The notes under the pieces: model-generated
Database searches by the model: none
What the model saw: the letters and a program-made list of their open reading frames with translations, nothing else
What the model was told of the DNA's origin: nothing
In this document: in pieces, positions 35,446 to 44,738 of the stretch
Layout: the number at the start of each line of letters is the position of its first letter
Numbering within the stretch: the stretch's first letter is position 1
Source of the DNA: Streptomyces roseoverticillatus
GTDB lineage: Bacteria; Actinomycetota; Actinomycetes; Streptomycetales; Streptomycetaceae
Reading direction: 5' to 3'
Assembly (NCBI RefSeq): GCF_000719265.1
Contig: NZ_JOFL01000007.1
Location: 124,001-188,000 of the forward strand
DNA: 64,000 bases
Program-made: the position numbers and the translations under genes

Positions 35446-38400
35446 CTACAGAGACCGGGCGAGTTCGCGCCGCAGCTCATCGGCGCGTGCGGATGTGAAA
35501 TGGCCGGCCAGGGCGTCGAGCTGGCGGCGCCAGTCCTCGTTCCGCGTCATGACGGAAACGTCCGCCGACGCGGTCAGCATCATGCGCGCTGCCGATCCGC
35601 ACAACGGCGCCGCGTGGCTGCCATGAGCCGTCCGCCGGACCTCCTGCGCCCAGTCCGCCGCGGCCCGCACCTCGTGTCGGTCCGTATCCATCCCGCGGTA
35701 GAGGGGGCCGAGCAGATTTCGGTGGTCCGCCGCATGCTCAGTGAATCTGTCCTCGGCCTCTCGCGCGGCCTTGACCGCCACCACCGCCTCGCGGGCCCGG
35801 GTGAGGGTCACAGCACGGTCGCCCATGACACGGGCCGTGGAGCGGACGAGATCGGCCGCGTCCTCAAGCGGTTCCGCATGAGCGCGCAACCACTCGGCCG
35901 CCCCGGCCAGCGGCAGCGTGAGGAGTACGGACCCTCTTGATGCGATGTGCGGCTTCCTGGTGAACGCTTCCCAGTCGTCCAGGGCACAGCGAACTGCCGT
36001 CCCCTTGTCCAGCAGTTCGTGATGCACGGGGGCGCCGTCGGCCAGGACACCGGCCAGACGGGAGCGCCGCGTCGGATCGGCGAGCGTGGCGGGAACGAGC
36101 CGCGCGACCAGGCCGGCGGTTTCGAGCGCGCCGCACAGGGCTTCCGTGTCGATCCGGTTCCCGTCTGCGTACCGGCCCAGCAGGTCGCGCTGCTCGGCCG
36201 TGGCCGGCGGTTCCAGCTGTCCGCCGTTCCTGCTCCGGGCCTGGCGCAGGAGTTGCCCGACAGACTCGTAACCCGTGATGCCTTGAGGGCAGCTCTCGTC
36301 GATGCTGTCCGGGTCCGTTTCGAGGCCGCGGTACCAGGGGCCGAGGAGAGCCATGTCGTCCGCTGCCTGGGCGTCGAACGCGGCGGTTTCCTGTTGTGCA
36401 GCGTGCGCGGCGACGATCGCGGTCCGCGCAGCAGCGAGGGTGTGTTCCGGGGCGCTGTCGCCGCCGACGGCCGAGACTGCGTCCAGCAGAGCGACGGCCT
36501 GCCGCAGAGGCGCCGTATGGGCGCGGAGCCAGGCGGCGGCCTCGGCCGGAGGCGTCTTGGTCAAGTCGTCGGCATACGCGTCGAGGTCCGGTTCCTCCAG
36601 GCCGCGCTTCCAGTGTTCCAAGCCGCGGCGCAGTTCCGGGGCGCTGTCGCGGAGCTCCGCGCCGAGCTCCCGTCCGGCGGCGACGTGGGACGCGAGTCGT
36701 GCCCGTCGCCGAGGGTGGGCGACGGTGTCCGGCGCCAGCCGGTGCACGGTCTCCGCGTGCGCCAGGGCATCCCGCAGGGCTCCTGCGTCGGGCAGGTCTG
36801 CGCCCGCGTATTCGCCGATCAGCCCGGCGTGACCGGCAGCCAGAGTGCGCAAGCGACAGTGTGCCGCGTACCAGTCATGCGCCAGTGGGAGCTTGGTGTA
36901 GAGCTCTCCTCGCCACGCTCCGCCGTGTGTCAGGCGAGCGATGAACTTTCGGTCCGCGCGGGTACGGCTGGACAGCAGGGCGCTTAGGCCACGACTGCCC
37001 TCGGTGAGGCGCTGCACGGTCTCGGGGAGGCCCTCGGCCGACACCACGGCGTCGGTGAAAGTGTCGCGAGCGACGGCCTCGGCGGCTCGCAACGCATCCG
37101 TCGCAGCGACGATCTCCTTCACGGCGGACCGGGCGCGGGAAAGAACCTCCGGGTCGAGCCAGGTGTCCGGGCACCTGTACGGGGCAGCGGCCGAATCGAT
37201 GACGGCGATCAGGTCCTCAGCTTCCGCGACCGACTGTGGCCGGGGTATGCCCAGCAGGTCCGCGGCGATCTCCATTCGCCCGCCCCAGGCGTCGAGGGAT
37301 CGGGTCAGTTCCTCGAACCTCCCGGCGAGACGCGCCGCCTGCGGCCGGGTGAGCGCCAAGACATCGACGCCGCACGGTTCCAGTGCGGCCAGCGAGACCT
37401 CCTCGTGGAAGGGCTCCGCGCGCAACTCCGCCGGCATGTTCCGCCAGCCGGGCCCCACCGCCGATACGGCGAGCGCCTGGGCGGACAGCGCACGCTCCCG
37501 GCGGGAGTAGAAGCACCGCAATCCGTCGGCGACCGCGGCCACCGCCGCGGTCTCGGCCCGGGGCACCCCGTCGGGTGTCAGCCAGCCTGCCGGCGGGCGG
37601 TGCTCCGCGCCCGCCGTGGCCAGGAGCGCGCAAAGACTCCGGGCCTGCTCCAGGCCGACTGCCTGCTCAATGCCCGCGCGATCGCAGAGCTCCGCCAGAG
37701 TCCGCTGCGCGTGCTCGACGACGGCAGCGACAGCCTCGCACTCGGCTGCGACGACACGGGCCTGCTCCTCGGTGAGGTCCGCGAGATCGAGGCCGGTCGG
37801 CGACAAGGCTCTCAGAGCGCGCTCGGCGTCCCCCGGTTCGGCCTGCAGCCGAGGGGATAGCTCCTGCCAGCGCTCGCCGACCGCGGTCCGGGCGGCATCG
37901 CGTGCCCGTACAGTTCTGCGCAGGTCTCCGAGAAGCGCGTCGATAGGATCCAGAACCGCATCCGCGAACCGTACCGTCGTCAGCCAGCCCTCCGGGAGCG
38001 AGACGCGGGAGTCGAGCAGCCCCAGGAGACGAATCAGGCGGTCGATGGCGAGCTGGTCGTCGATGGGCTCGCCGTCGGGTGCGAGATCCCGGTACCGGGC
38101 CACAGCGGCGGCCAGTGCGTCCCGAGCCGCCATGGCCTGCTCCAACGCGGGTCGGGGATGCGGCCCGTCGGGCTGTAGATCCCGCCAGGGAAAGTCCGGA
38201 TCGGCGACCGTGTCCCAGGAACCGGCGATGGCCTCGGCCGCCTGGGTGATCGTCTCCAGGCCCTGGGTGTCCAGCGCATCCGGCCGGAAGGTGGGCTGCT
38301 CGGGAGATGCCCCGTCGCTGCCCGGGCCGAGGTAGGCCACGGGCGCCTCGGACAATTGGCCGACCCTGCCGATCGCATCGTGCAGCGTGCGCCTCAGTGG

Positions 38401-39705
38401 CTCCCGCACCTCGTTCATCGCGTCCGCGTACGCGCTGAGTGCCTGCCGGGTCTCCCGGGCCCGCGCCACCGCCTCGTCGGCCAGCCTCGGCGCCTGCGGC
38501 TCCTCGGTGAGAGCCCGGCCCAGTTCCCGGGCGACGGCCTGGCGGGCGGTGTTGTGGCTGTGGAGAGCGAGCGCGTACGAGTCCAGGCCGACGGCCTTGA
38601 GGCGGTTCAGCACGACGTCGAGCGCCGCGGCCTTCTCACTAACGAACAGCACGGTGCGTCCGGCGTGCATGAGACCGGCGATCATGTTGGTGATCGTCTG
38701 GCTCTTGCCGGTGCCGGGAGGCCCGTCCAGGACGAAGGACCGCCCGGCCACGGCCGCGGCGATCGCCTGTCGCTGTGATGCATCGGCGTCGAGCACGAGC
38801 GGGCTGTCCTCGGGCGGGCTCAGCTCGTCAACGCGGTCCAGGTCGATCTCTTCGAAGTCGAACCGGTCGGGCGCCAGACCACTTTCCGGCCCGAGGGCGA
38901 GGGCTCGGACGAGATCGCTGCTGACGACCCGCTCTTCATTGTCCAGCAGGTCCTGGTACATCGACTCCTTGTGCGAGGCGAACAGCGAGACAACCGCCCG
39001 GGAGGAGACAGTCCACCCCACCTTCCCCTCCACAGCGCGGGCGGCGGCTTCCAGAACGGCGGTGATGTCGAGCGGGTCCAGGTCGGCCACCGGTGTCCAG
39101 TCGATGCCGAACTGCTCCAGCTTCACCTTCAGTGCCGGATTGAGCCGGGGTTCCTCGTCCTCGTTCGCCCGCAGCCGCATGCGCCCGTTCGCCAAGCGCT
39201 CGATCCGTACCGGCAGCAGCACGAGCGGTGCGTCGCTGCCGGTCTGCGCCCCGTCGTCGCTCCAGCGCAGCATGCCCACACCGAGCTGGAGCGTCCACAA
39301 GCCGTAGTCGTTGAAGATCTGGACCGATTTGCTCCGCAGGTTGCGCTGGGCACGCAGCAGGGCGGGGCTCGTCTTCTTCTGGGTGACGATCCCGGTGTCG
39401 GCGTCGGCGCGCCGCGTGTCCGGCAGGTTCTCCGGTTCCGCCGACGCGAGCTCGCTCTCATCGAGCAGCGGCTCTTCCTCGGGCAGGGGAGCGAAGTCCC
39501 ATCCCCGACCGAGCCCGTCGCAGAGAATGCCGACCGAGGGCGACACAATCTCCAGGGTTGCCGCCTTGGTGTGCCGGAAGTTGAGCAATCGGTTGCGCCC
39601 GCTCAAGTCGACGAGCGAGGACCGCCACCCCGCCAGGATCGCCTTGAGCCGCTCCACCTTGTCGCCGGCGCCCAAGGCCCCCGGATTCGCCACGCTCTTC
39701 CCCAC
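35446..39705 (-). CDS. N-terminal part of split Hhe-like DUF4011 helicase
   Basis: A 1419-aa first portion of a giant superfamily 1 helicase. It starts with the DUF4011 domain (about 20-200; SSLVDLSGRNRLLNFRHT), then Walker A FVLDGPPGTGKSQTITN (about 316-330). About 1000 residues of helical, repeat-like insertion follow, in which units such as LLGPLYRGMDTD, LLGPWYRGLETD and W-L-RAH-APL recur. It stops at an in-frame amber TAG after ELARSL. The rest of the protein continues in the same frame to 32989, giving 2238 residues if read through. This whole-length architecture resembles the Hhe defence gene (DUF4011-helicase-Vsr). It is probably a recently inactivated gene, or a sequencing error at one base. 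Both halves would be needed for ATPase activity. Confidence 0.82.
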   Translation of the reverse strand: MGKSVANPGALGAGDKVERLKAILAGWRSSLVDLSGRNRLLNFRHTKAATLEIVSPSVGILCDGLGRGWDFAPLPEEEPLLDESELASAEPENLPDTRRADADTGIVTQKKTSPALLRAQRNLRSKSVQIFNDYGLWTLQLGVGMLRWSDDGAQTGSDAPLVLLPVRIERLANGRMRLRANEDEEPRLNPALKVKLEQFGIDWTPVADLDPLDITAVLEAAARAVEGKVGWTVSSRAVVSLFASHKESMYQDLLDNEERVVSSDLVRALALGPESGLAPDRFDFEEIDLDRVDELSPPEDSPLVLDADASQRQAIAAAVAGRSFVLDGPPGTGKSQTITNMIAGLMHAGRTVLFVSEKAAALDVVLNRLKAVGLDSYALALHSHNTARQAVARELGRALTEEPQAPRLADEAVARARETRQALSAYADAMNEVREPLRRTLHDAIGRVGQLSEAPVAYLGPGSDGASPEQPTFRPDALDTQGLETITQAAEAIAGSWDTVADPDFPWRDLQPDGPHPRPALEQAMAARDALAAAVARYRDLAPDGEPIDDQLAIDRLIRLLGLLDSRVSLPEGWLTTVRFADAVLDPIDALLGDLRRTVRARDAARTAVGERWQELSPRLQAEPGDAERALRALSPTGLDLADLTEEQARVVAAECEAVAAVVEHAQRTLAELCDRAGIEQAVGLEQARSLCALLATAGAEHRPPAGWLTPDGVPRAETAAVAAVADGLRCFYSRRERALSAQALAVSAVGPGWRNMPAELRAEPFHEEVSLAALEPCGVDVLALTRPQAARLAGRFEELTRSLDAWGGRMEIAADLLGIPRPQSVAEAEDLIAVIDSAAAPYRCPDTWLDPEVLSRARSAVKEIVAATDALRAAEAVARDTFTDAVVSAEGLPETVQRLTEGSRGLSALLSSRTRADRKFIARLTHGGAWRGELYTKLPLAHDWYAAHCRLRTLAAGHAGLIGEYAGADLPDAGALRDALAHAETVHRLAPDTVAHPRRRARLASHVAAGRELGAELRDSAPELRRGLEHWKRGLEEPDLDAYADDLTKTPPAEAAAWLRAHTAPLRQAVALLDAVSAVGGDSAPEHTLAAARTAIVAAHAAQQETAAFDAQAADDMALLGPWYRGLETDPDSIDESCPQGITGYESVGQLLRQARSRNGGQLEPPATAEQRDLLGRYADGNRIDTEALCGALETAGLVARLVPATLADPTRRSRLAGVLADGAPVHHELLDKGTAVRCALDDWEAFTRKPHIASRGSVLLTLPLAGAAEWLRAHAEPLEDAADLVRSTARVMGDRAVTLTRAREAVVAVKAAREAEDRFTEHAADHRNLLGPLYRGMDTDRHEVRAAADWAQEVRRTAHGSHAAPLCGSAARMMLTASADVSVMTRNEDWRRQLDALAGHFTSARADELRRELARSL

Positions 39706-39929
39706 TGGTCGTCACTCATGAGGGTGCTCACCGGAGTTCCCCGGCCCGCGGCACGGCATGTGGGATCAGACGGTTCTCCCGCTCGAATCCCGCACAACGT
39801 CAGCTGGCCCCCCTCGCCGATAGACAGGATTATACGATCCACATATGCAGATGGAGATCGGCTTGCCGGAATTGTCCTGCTCGAGGCGGACAACAGGCGG
39901 ACGGCCGTTCACCACGAGGATCAAGACGC

Positions 39930-39947
39930 GGGGGGGGGGGGGGGGGG
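39930..39947. repeat. Homopolymeric G tract, 18 nt
   Basis: Eighteen consecutive G residues lie 28 nt upstream of the NERD-like remnant start and in the promoter region upstream of the Hhe-like gene. Long G runs are prone to slippage, so this may vary in length between cells or be a sequencing/assembly artefact. Confidence 0.85.
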
Positions 39948-39975
39948 ACAGTGCGTGTGTGAAGGCTGGTGGACC

Positions 39976-40335
39976 ATGGTCACCGAGTCCGAGTTCGTCC
40001 ATGAGCGCCGCGGCCTGGAGTCCCTCCGCGGGCTGCTGCCCGACTCCGCCCCCCCTGGCCTGGTCGAACCTTCACCGCGAACAGCGGTCACGTCCGCGAG
40101 ATCGGCCTCCTTGTCGTCGCCCCCTGGCCGCGTATGCCTGATCGAGCTCGAGGACTGGCACGGCTCGGTCACCAGCAAGAACGGCAGCTGGGTGCAGACC
40201 ACCCGGAACGGCCACCGCCGCACGCACAGCAATCCCCTGCACCTGGCCAACAAGATCGGCTGCCCCCGCTGTTCGTCTGCCGGGACCTGCAATCGGCCGT
40301 GGCCGGCCTTGCCCGAGCCCGCTTCTGCACCGTGA
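39976..40335 (+). pseudogene. Frameshifted remnant of a NERD-domain protein
   Basis: The start (MVTESEFVHERRGL) and a later part (CLIELEDWHGSV, then RTHSNPLHLANK) match the opening of actinomycete NERD-domain proteins, in which this nuclease-related domain precedes a helicase or a PglW-like kinase. The expected intervening strand appears in another frame (GHVREIGLLVVAP, about 40085-40125), so at least two frameshifts separate the conserved pieces. All downstream domains are missing after about 40270. It is a decayed defence-type gene next to the poly-G tract. Confidence 0.7.
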
Positions 40336-40456
40336 TGACATCGAGCCACGCGCTCCAACCGGTCGCCTGGCCGTCGGCTCGCAACGGGCCCTGCAGGTAC
40401 GGCACAGGCTTCGGTACCTCAGATCTGGCCCCCTGCAGGAGGTTTCGAACCGCCTT

Positions 40457-40732
40457 TCAGTCAAACCTTCGGGCGAACTCTGCGCCCGCATCCACATCGT
40501 CCAGGTAGACAGCGCGGCTCTCCACCTCAAGGACGCGCATGAGGGCCGAAGTCGGTACGCGATAGCGGTGCCCGGGGCGGACAACGGGGCAGGGGAAGGC
40601 GCCTCGGCCGATGAGTCGGTAGGCCGTGCCGAGACTCATCCCCAGCGCGCGTGCCGCAGTGTACAGATCGACCGTCACCGGAAGCCGGAAGAGCTCCGGG
40701 AAAGTCAGCGTGGGTCCGGAACGCTCGGTCAT
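40457..40732 (-). CDS. Excisionase-like helix-turn-helix protein
   Basis: A 91-aa protein with a MerR/AlpA-type helix-turn-helix and short wing (YTAARALGMSLGTAYRLIGRG, then RPGHRYRVPTSAL). This is the layout of Xis/HTH_17 proteins from actinomycete integrative elements such as pSAM2. The ATG at 40732 overlaps the stop of the upstream 258-aa gene by 4 nt. No integrase gene lies next to it in the window, so it is either an orphan from a lost mobile element or a small regulator. Confidence 0.7.
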   Translation of the reverse strand: MTERSGPTLTFPELFRLPVTVDLYTAARALGMSLGTAYRLIGRGAFPCPVVRPGHRYRVPTSALMRVLEVESRAVYLDDVDAGAEFARRFD

Positions 40733-41505
40733 GAGGGATCGTTCCGGAATGCTGTACGGTTCGTTCGCCCATGGGTGCGCTTGGGTGTGCGATGCCCCAT
40801 GGTGCGGGCTTGTGCGCACAGGCGGGTGACGCTTACGGTCTCGCCGAGCCCCAGGCGATGGGCCACCGCGCCAAGGCGTTCACCTTCGCGTTGAACGGTG
40901 TCGGCCCCGGTCTCTGCCCAGGAGCCCGGCACTCCGCGGTGCACCACCTTGCCGGAATCTACCGGCTCATCGAGCCGGGCTTCGCGACGCCCACCGGCTG
41001 TCTCCAGATCCTCGACCGGATACTCACGCGCGGCAGCCTTCGCAAACCGCCACCCTACGCTGCTGGCTGCACGCCACAACAGGTCGCCGAGCCCGGGGCG
41101 TTCGGGGTCGGCAGCATGGAGCGCCTCCAAAGCGCCGAGCAGGACTACTGAACAGATGTCCTGTATATCGGCACGGGAGTAGCGCGCCAGGCGCCCAACT
41201 GAGCGGCGGAGTCCGGGGAGTAGCATCCACATCACCACAAGGCTCCACATCCGGTCAGGGTCACCAGTCCGGTCCTGCTGGCCGAGTTGGACCAATCGTC
41301 GCCAGATTGCATCGCGTCGCGCTGGGTCTTCCTCGGGGTCCAAGGCGATCCGGCGAGCTGCAGGTAAGGAGAGGGCTGGTGATCCCGCGAGCGCACCGGA
41401 CTCAACAGCGTCGAGGCAGAGACGGGCAGCGGGGAAACGCTCGCTGTACTCCGCTACTTGGATTTCAATGGCGTCGAAGATGCGTGAAGTACTCGGATGA
41501 ACCAT
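40729..41505 (-). CDS. Hypothetical protein paired with excisionase-like gene
   Basis: A 258-aa mostly helical soluble protein, not recognised with certainty. The middle (RRSVGRLARYSRADIQDICSVVLLGALEAL, about residues 98-128) superficially resembles sigma-70 region 2. Genes of this kind precede Xis-like HTH genes in some actinomycete integrated elements. Its last 60 residues are Arg/Thr-rich. The TGA stop overlaps the next ATG (ATGA), so the pair is translationally coupled. No ribosome site stands out upstream of the ATG at 41505. Confidence 0.55.
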   Translation of the reverse strand: MVHPSTSRIFDAIEIQVAEYSERFPAARLCLDAVESGALAGSPALSLPAARRIALDPEEDPARRDAIWRRLVQLGQQDRTGDPDRMWSLVVMWMLLPGLRRSVGRLARYSRADIQDICSVVLLGALEALHAADPERPGLGDLLWRAASSVGWRFAKAAAREYPVEDLETAGGRREARLDEPVDSGKVVHRGVPGSWAETGADTVQREGERLGAVAHRLGLGETVSVTRLCAQARTMGHRTPKRTHGRTNRTAFRNDPS

Positions 41506-41676
41506 GACTCACTCTCGGTCTCGGATCCATGGAGGAGATGTCCTCCGAGGGACAAGAGCAGGGTGGGCACGGAGCTGATGAGCATGCCAGACCACGTACC
41601 CGAAAAGGTGGATTCTGAGGGATTTGGTAGCGGCCGAGCCAGGCAATCGGGTAATGGGCCGCTGAGGCTAACGCGA

Positions 41677-42740
41677 CTACCAAGTCCGTACGAGATCCTC
41701 CGGCCCCCAGTGCGCGGCGAGTGGGACCCCGTCGGCCACTCCGCGGCGGGAGACCGCGACCAGCGGGGTGTCGGGCGTGGCACCAGGGACGGCGAGCATG
41801 TCCCGCACGAGGACGTCGCGCTCACGGCGGCCAAAAGGCTGGCTCTCCAGCCACTTCACCGAGCCGACGAAGTGCACCTTCCCTGCCACTGGTTCACGGT
41901 CGGCGCCGACCAGGTCAATCTCAGGGTTGTTCTGCCGGTTCCACCAGCCCCCTACCGCTTCGGTCCCCGGCCAGTCCTTGTTAGGCAGCAACCGCAGCAG
42001 AGACACTCACGGATCAGCGGCTCGACCGCGCAGCCGCGCCAGCTCGTCCGGGAACGTTCGATGCGCCCCAGTGCCACGTCGCTCCGTCCCCGCTCAACGA
42101 GAGGAATAGCGCGCTGCAGGAAGGCCAGCCAGAACGGCAGATACGGGTCGGCAATGCGGTAGCGCTTGTTCCGGGTGTCAGCCTTGGCCGAAAGCGGCAG
42201 GTCGACTGCGAGCATCCGCTTGGCCTGCAGTGTATTCAACAGCGGCGAGAGCGGATTGGCCACCGATTCCCACAGGAAATCCAGTCGGCTCATGCCCGGC
42301 CGCCACGCCTGCACGATCTCCGGAAAACCACCGGTGATCAGCGAGGGATCCACTGCATCTGCCGCGTCCAGACCCGTCATAGTCCGCACATCGGCCAGGT
42401 GGAGCGGCTGTACAGTCATCTTCGCCGCGCGCCCGAAGAAGGGCCGCCCGTACGACTGCAACGCCTCCGTCACAGACATGTCGCTGCCGACCAGCAGCAG
42501 CACCGGCTTGGCCGCCAGATTCCGGTCCAGACTGTCCACAGGGCGCACTCGAACTCCTGGTCCTGCTCGACCAGCCACGGGACCTCGTCGATCACCGCGA
42601 TGCTGGGCGTATCATCCGGAACGGCTACAGCCAGTGACCGCAGAGCCTGATTCCAGTCCCCCGCCTGCAACCCGGAGACCAGCTCTGCGCCCGGCAACGT
42701 CGAGTGCGCCAGCGCCGCAGGTCGGCCCGCTCGGCCGCCG
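41677..42740 (-). pseudogene. Broken DUF234-type AAA ATPase
   Basis: Three pieces of one ATP-binding protein lie in order but in different frames. The first is STLPGAELVSGLQ to VIDEVPWLVEQD (Walker B). A frameshift near 42550 leads to NLAAKPVLLLVGSDMSV, YGRPFFGRAAKM and ITGGFPEIVQAWRPGM. Another frameshift near 42000 leads to the DUF234 nuclease-like end (NRQNNPEIDLVGADREPV ... FVGSVKWLE). The N-terminal Walker A part is missing. Compared with intact relatives as I remember them, about 45 residues are also missing between SPLL and LNTLQAKR, consistent with recombination between two similar -PLL- stretches. It is not functional. Confidence 0.8.
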
Positions 42741-42993
42741 GATTACGGCCGCGCGTCGCGCCCTGCCCTTCCCGGATCTCTCTCAGAACGTAGATTCATT
42801 CTTACGTAGAAGAAATCTTACCTCCGCACCCTGTTTAAAACCCCTGAAGGCCCGGATGCCCGCCGCCAACCACACCTCCGAGCGAAACACGCCCCCAAAG
42901 CCCTCGGCCGTCGCCGTTCTCCCAAAACCCCCGAAGCCGTCGGCCGTGGCTGACAACATGCCGGTAGGTGCATTGGCTCCAGCTGGAGGTCAT

Positions 42994-44436
42994 GTGAAGC
43001 AGCAGCTCAACGAACGCCAGCTGTCGGTGCTGCAGTGGGTGGAGCAGGGATGCCTTGACGGCGTGTGGGAGACCAGCTCGTACAAGATCAGCTGCCAGGC
43101 CCTGCAGAACCGTGGACTGCTCAAGGTCTCCAAGCGGCAAGGACAGTGGAGCGCCACACTGACCAGCGCCGGCCGGCACTACCTGCAGCATGGGAACTAC
43201 CCACCTGCACAGCCTCAGGCCAGACTCACCACACCGGTGCAGAAGCCGACTCCTGCGGTTCCTGCTGAGTCCACTGGTATTGCAGCCGCAGAACCGGCTG
43301 TACCAGCCGTCCCGCGGAAAACCCCGCAGGCATGGCAGACACGTAAGACGGTCGCCGAACAGCTCTTGGAGGAACTTGCCGAAGCAGGCGGCCGGATCAT
43401 CAAGAACAGTACACGCGGCCCGAATGCCGTGAACTGGCCGGCCCGCGTGAGCGCGGCGCGCAGATCCGGGAGGATTCCCAAGACGAAGGAACTGTACGGA
43501 GGCTGGTGCCGCGAGGGCTACGAGATCCGGCTGATGGACATTCCCGCCTGGCGCTTGGCCGTCCTCGAACCCATCCCCGTACCTGCCAGGCTTACTCAGC
43601 CCCATGCCGTGGTCAGAGCCCTGCAAAGCCAATCCCCACCCATGGGGCTGACCAAGGCCGTGCAAGCGCGGGCCTTGCGGCTTGTTCAGGCGCTCATCAC
43701 CGCGGCTCAAAGGCGAGGTCACAGCAGTAAGATCGGGGCAACTCGCGGCGCGCCTCTGCCTCATCGGCGGCGAAGTGCCCCATCCCACTTCACGATCACC
43801 ACTAAGGGGCAGGAGTGTGGTTTCCTCATCATCCAGGAGCAGGATCGGAGCGAGCATACGCCCACCGAGAAGGAGCTCGCGGAGGCCAAGAAGTACTCCT
43901 GGGTCAAGATCCCTCGGTTCGACTACACCCCGGCCGACCGCCTGCGGATCACCGTCAGCGGCGGCCAACCACACCGGGCCAGTGAGTGGGCAGACACTAC
44001 AGACCGAACCCTTGAGGACCAGCTCGCGGAGATCGCGCAGGAAGTGGACCTAAGAGGGGAAGCCGCCGAACGCAAGCGGCTGGCCGACTTGGAAGCCGCG
44101 AAGCAGAAGCGACTGCGCTGGGAAGCCGCAATACAGCAGGCGCGCGCCGAGCACGCCGAGGCGTATCGCGTGAAGCACTTCGAGGCGCAAGAGGAAGCGT
44201 GGCGCCGCGCCACCCGCCTGGCCGAGTACCTCAGCGCCGTCCGCCTGCAAGTGGGGGCCTTGCCGACCGGGCAGGTCAAAGCCGAGACCGAGGCATGGAC
44301 CGCATGGGCCGACGCGCACTTGGAACGACTGAATCCTCTGAACGCACCGCCCCGTTTGCCAAAAGTCCCGGAACCTCGCGCCGAGGACTTGAAACCCTTC
44401 CTCCACGGCTGGAGCCCCTACGGCCCCAACTCTTAG
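42994..44436 (+). CDS. Hypothetical protein with winged-helix N-terminus and coiled coil
   Basis: A 480-aa protein of unknown function. The N-terminal 70 residues look like a winged helix (RQLSVLQWVEQGCLDG ... ALQNRGLLKVSKRQGQW), followed by a Pro/Ala linker. A second Arg-rich DNA-binding-like segment follows (residues about 125-180), and a long charged coiled coil comes near the C-terminus (about 345-420, ERKRLADLEAAKQKRLRWE). GTG at 42994 was chosen because GGAGG lies 5 nt upstream and the family-like part starts there; the open frame upstream is antisense to the broken ATPase. The region before it (42790-42840) is unusually AT-rich and probably holds the promoter. It could be a nucleoid- or element-associated regulator. 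Confidence 0.65.
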   Translation: MKQQLNERQLSVLQWVEQGCLDGVWETSSYKISCQALQNRGLLKVSKRQGQWSATLTSAGRHYLQHGNYPPAQPQARLTTPVQKPTPAVPAESTGIAAAEPAVPAVPRKTPQAWQTRKTVAEQLLEELAEAGGRIIKNSTRGPNAVNWPARVSAARRSGRIPKTKELYGGWCREGYEIRLMDIPAWRLAVLEPIPVPARLTQPHAVVRALQSQSPPMGLTKAVQARALRLVQALITAAQRRGHSSKIGATRGAPLPHRRRSAPSHFTITTKGQECGFLIIQEQDRSEHTPTEKELAEAKKYSWVKIPRFDYTPADRLRITVSGGQPHRASEWADTTDRTLEDQLAEIAQEVDLRGEAAERKRLADLEAAKQKRLRWEAAIQQARAEHAEAYRVKHFEAQEEAWRRATRLAEYLSAVRLQVGALPTGQVKAETEAWTAWADAHLERLNPLNAPPRLPKVPEPRAEDLKPFLHGWSPYGPNS

Positions 44437-44738
44437 AGTCCATACGCGTTCTTCCGGCGGGGCAAACCCGCCCTCCACGGGCATCTGACCGGCACCTCCA
44501 ACGAGGCGATGCCCCATCAGAACGAGCGTCAAATGAGCGTCATTTCCACGTAAGAAATTCACCCTTAACACCCATAGCGCGCATCATGCACGCCAGGCAA
44601 AAACACAGGTCAGATGCGGTTTCCCGTGGGTTTACCGAGCCGATCGCGAACGGGCATTACGTACAGAATGGGCGCTACAGGCAACTTCGCGACACCCTTC
44701 ACACAAAAGTGCGACCTCCGCTACCGTCCGGGTCACGG
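44437..44738. other. Convergent intergenic region with a small palindrome
   Basis: 302 nt between two convergent genes. The only structure seen is AAATGA-GCG-TCATTT (44531-44545), a perfect 6-bp inverted repeat, which might be a weak terminator or an operator. It is AT-richer than its surroundings, and no gene is supported. Confidence 0.4.

Noticed and set aside
35371..35480. A frameshift splitting the Hhe-like gene
   Set aside because: Codon-by-codon reading shows both parts share one frame; only a TAG separates them.
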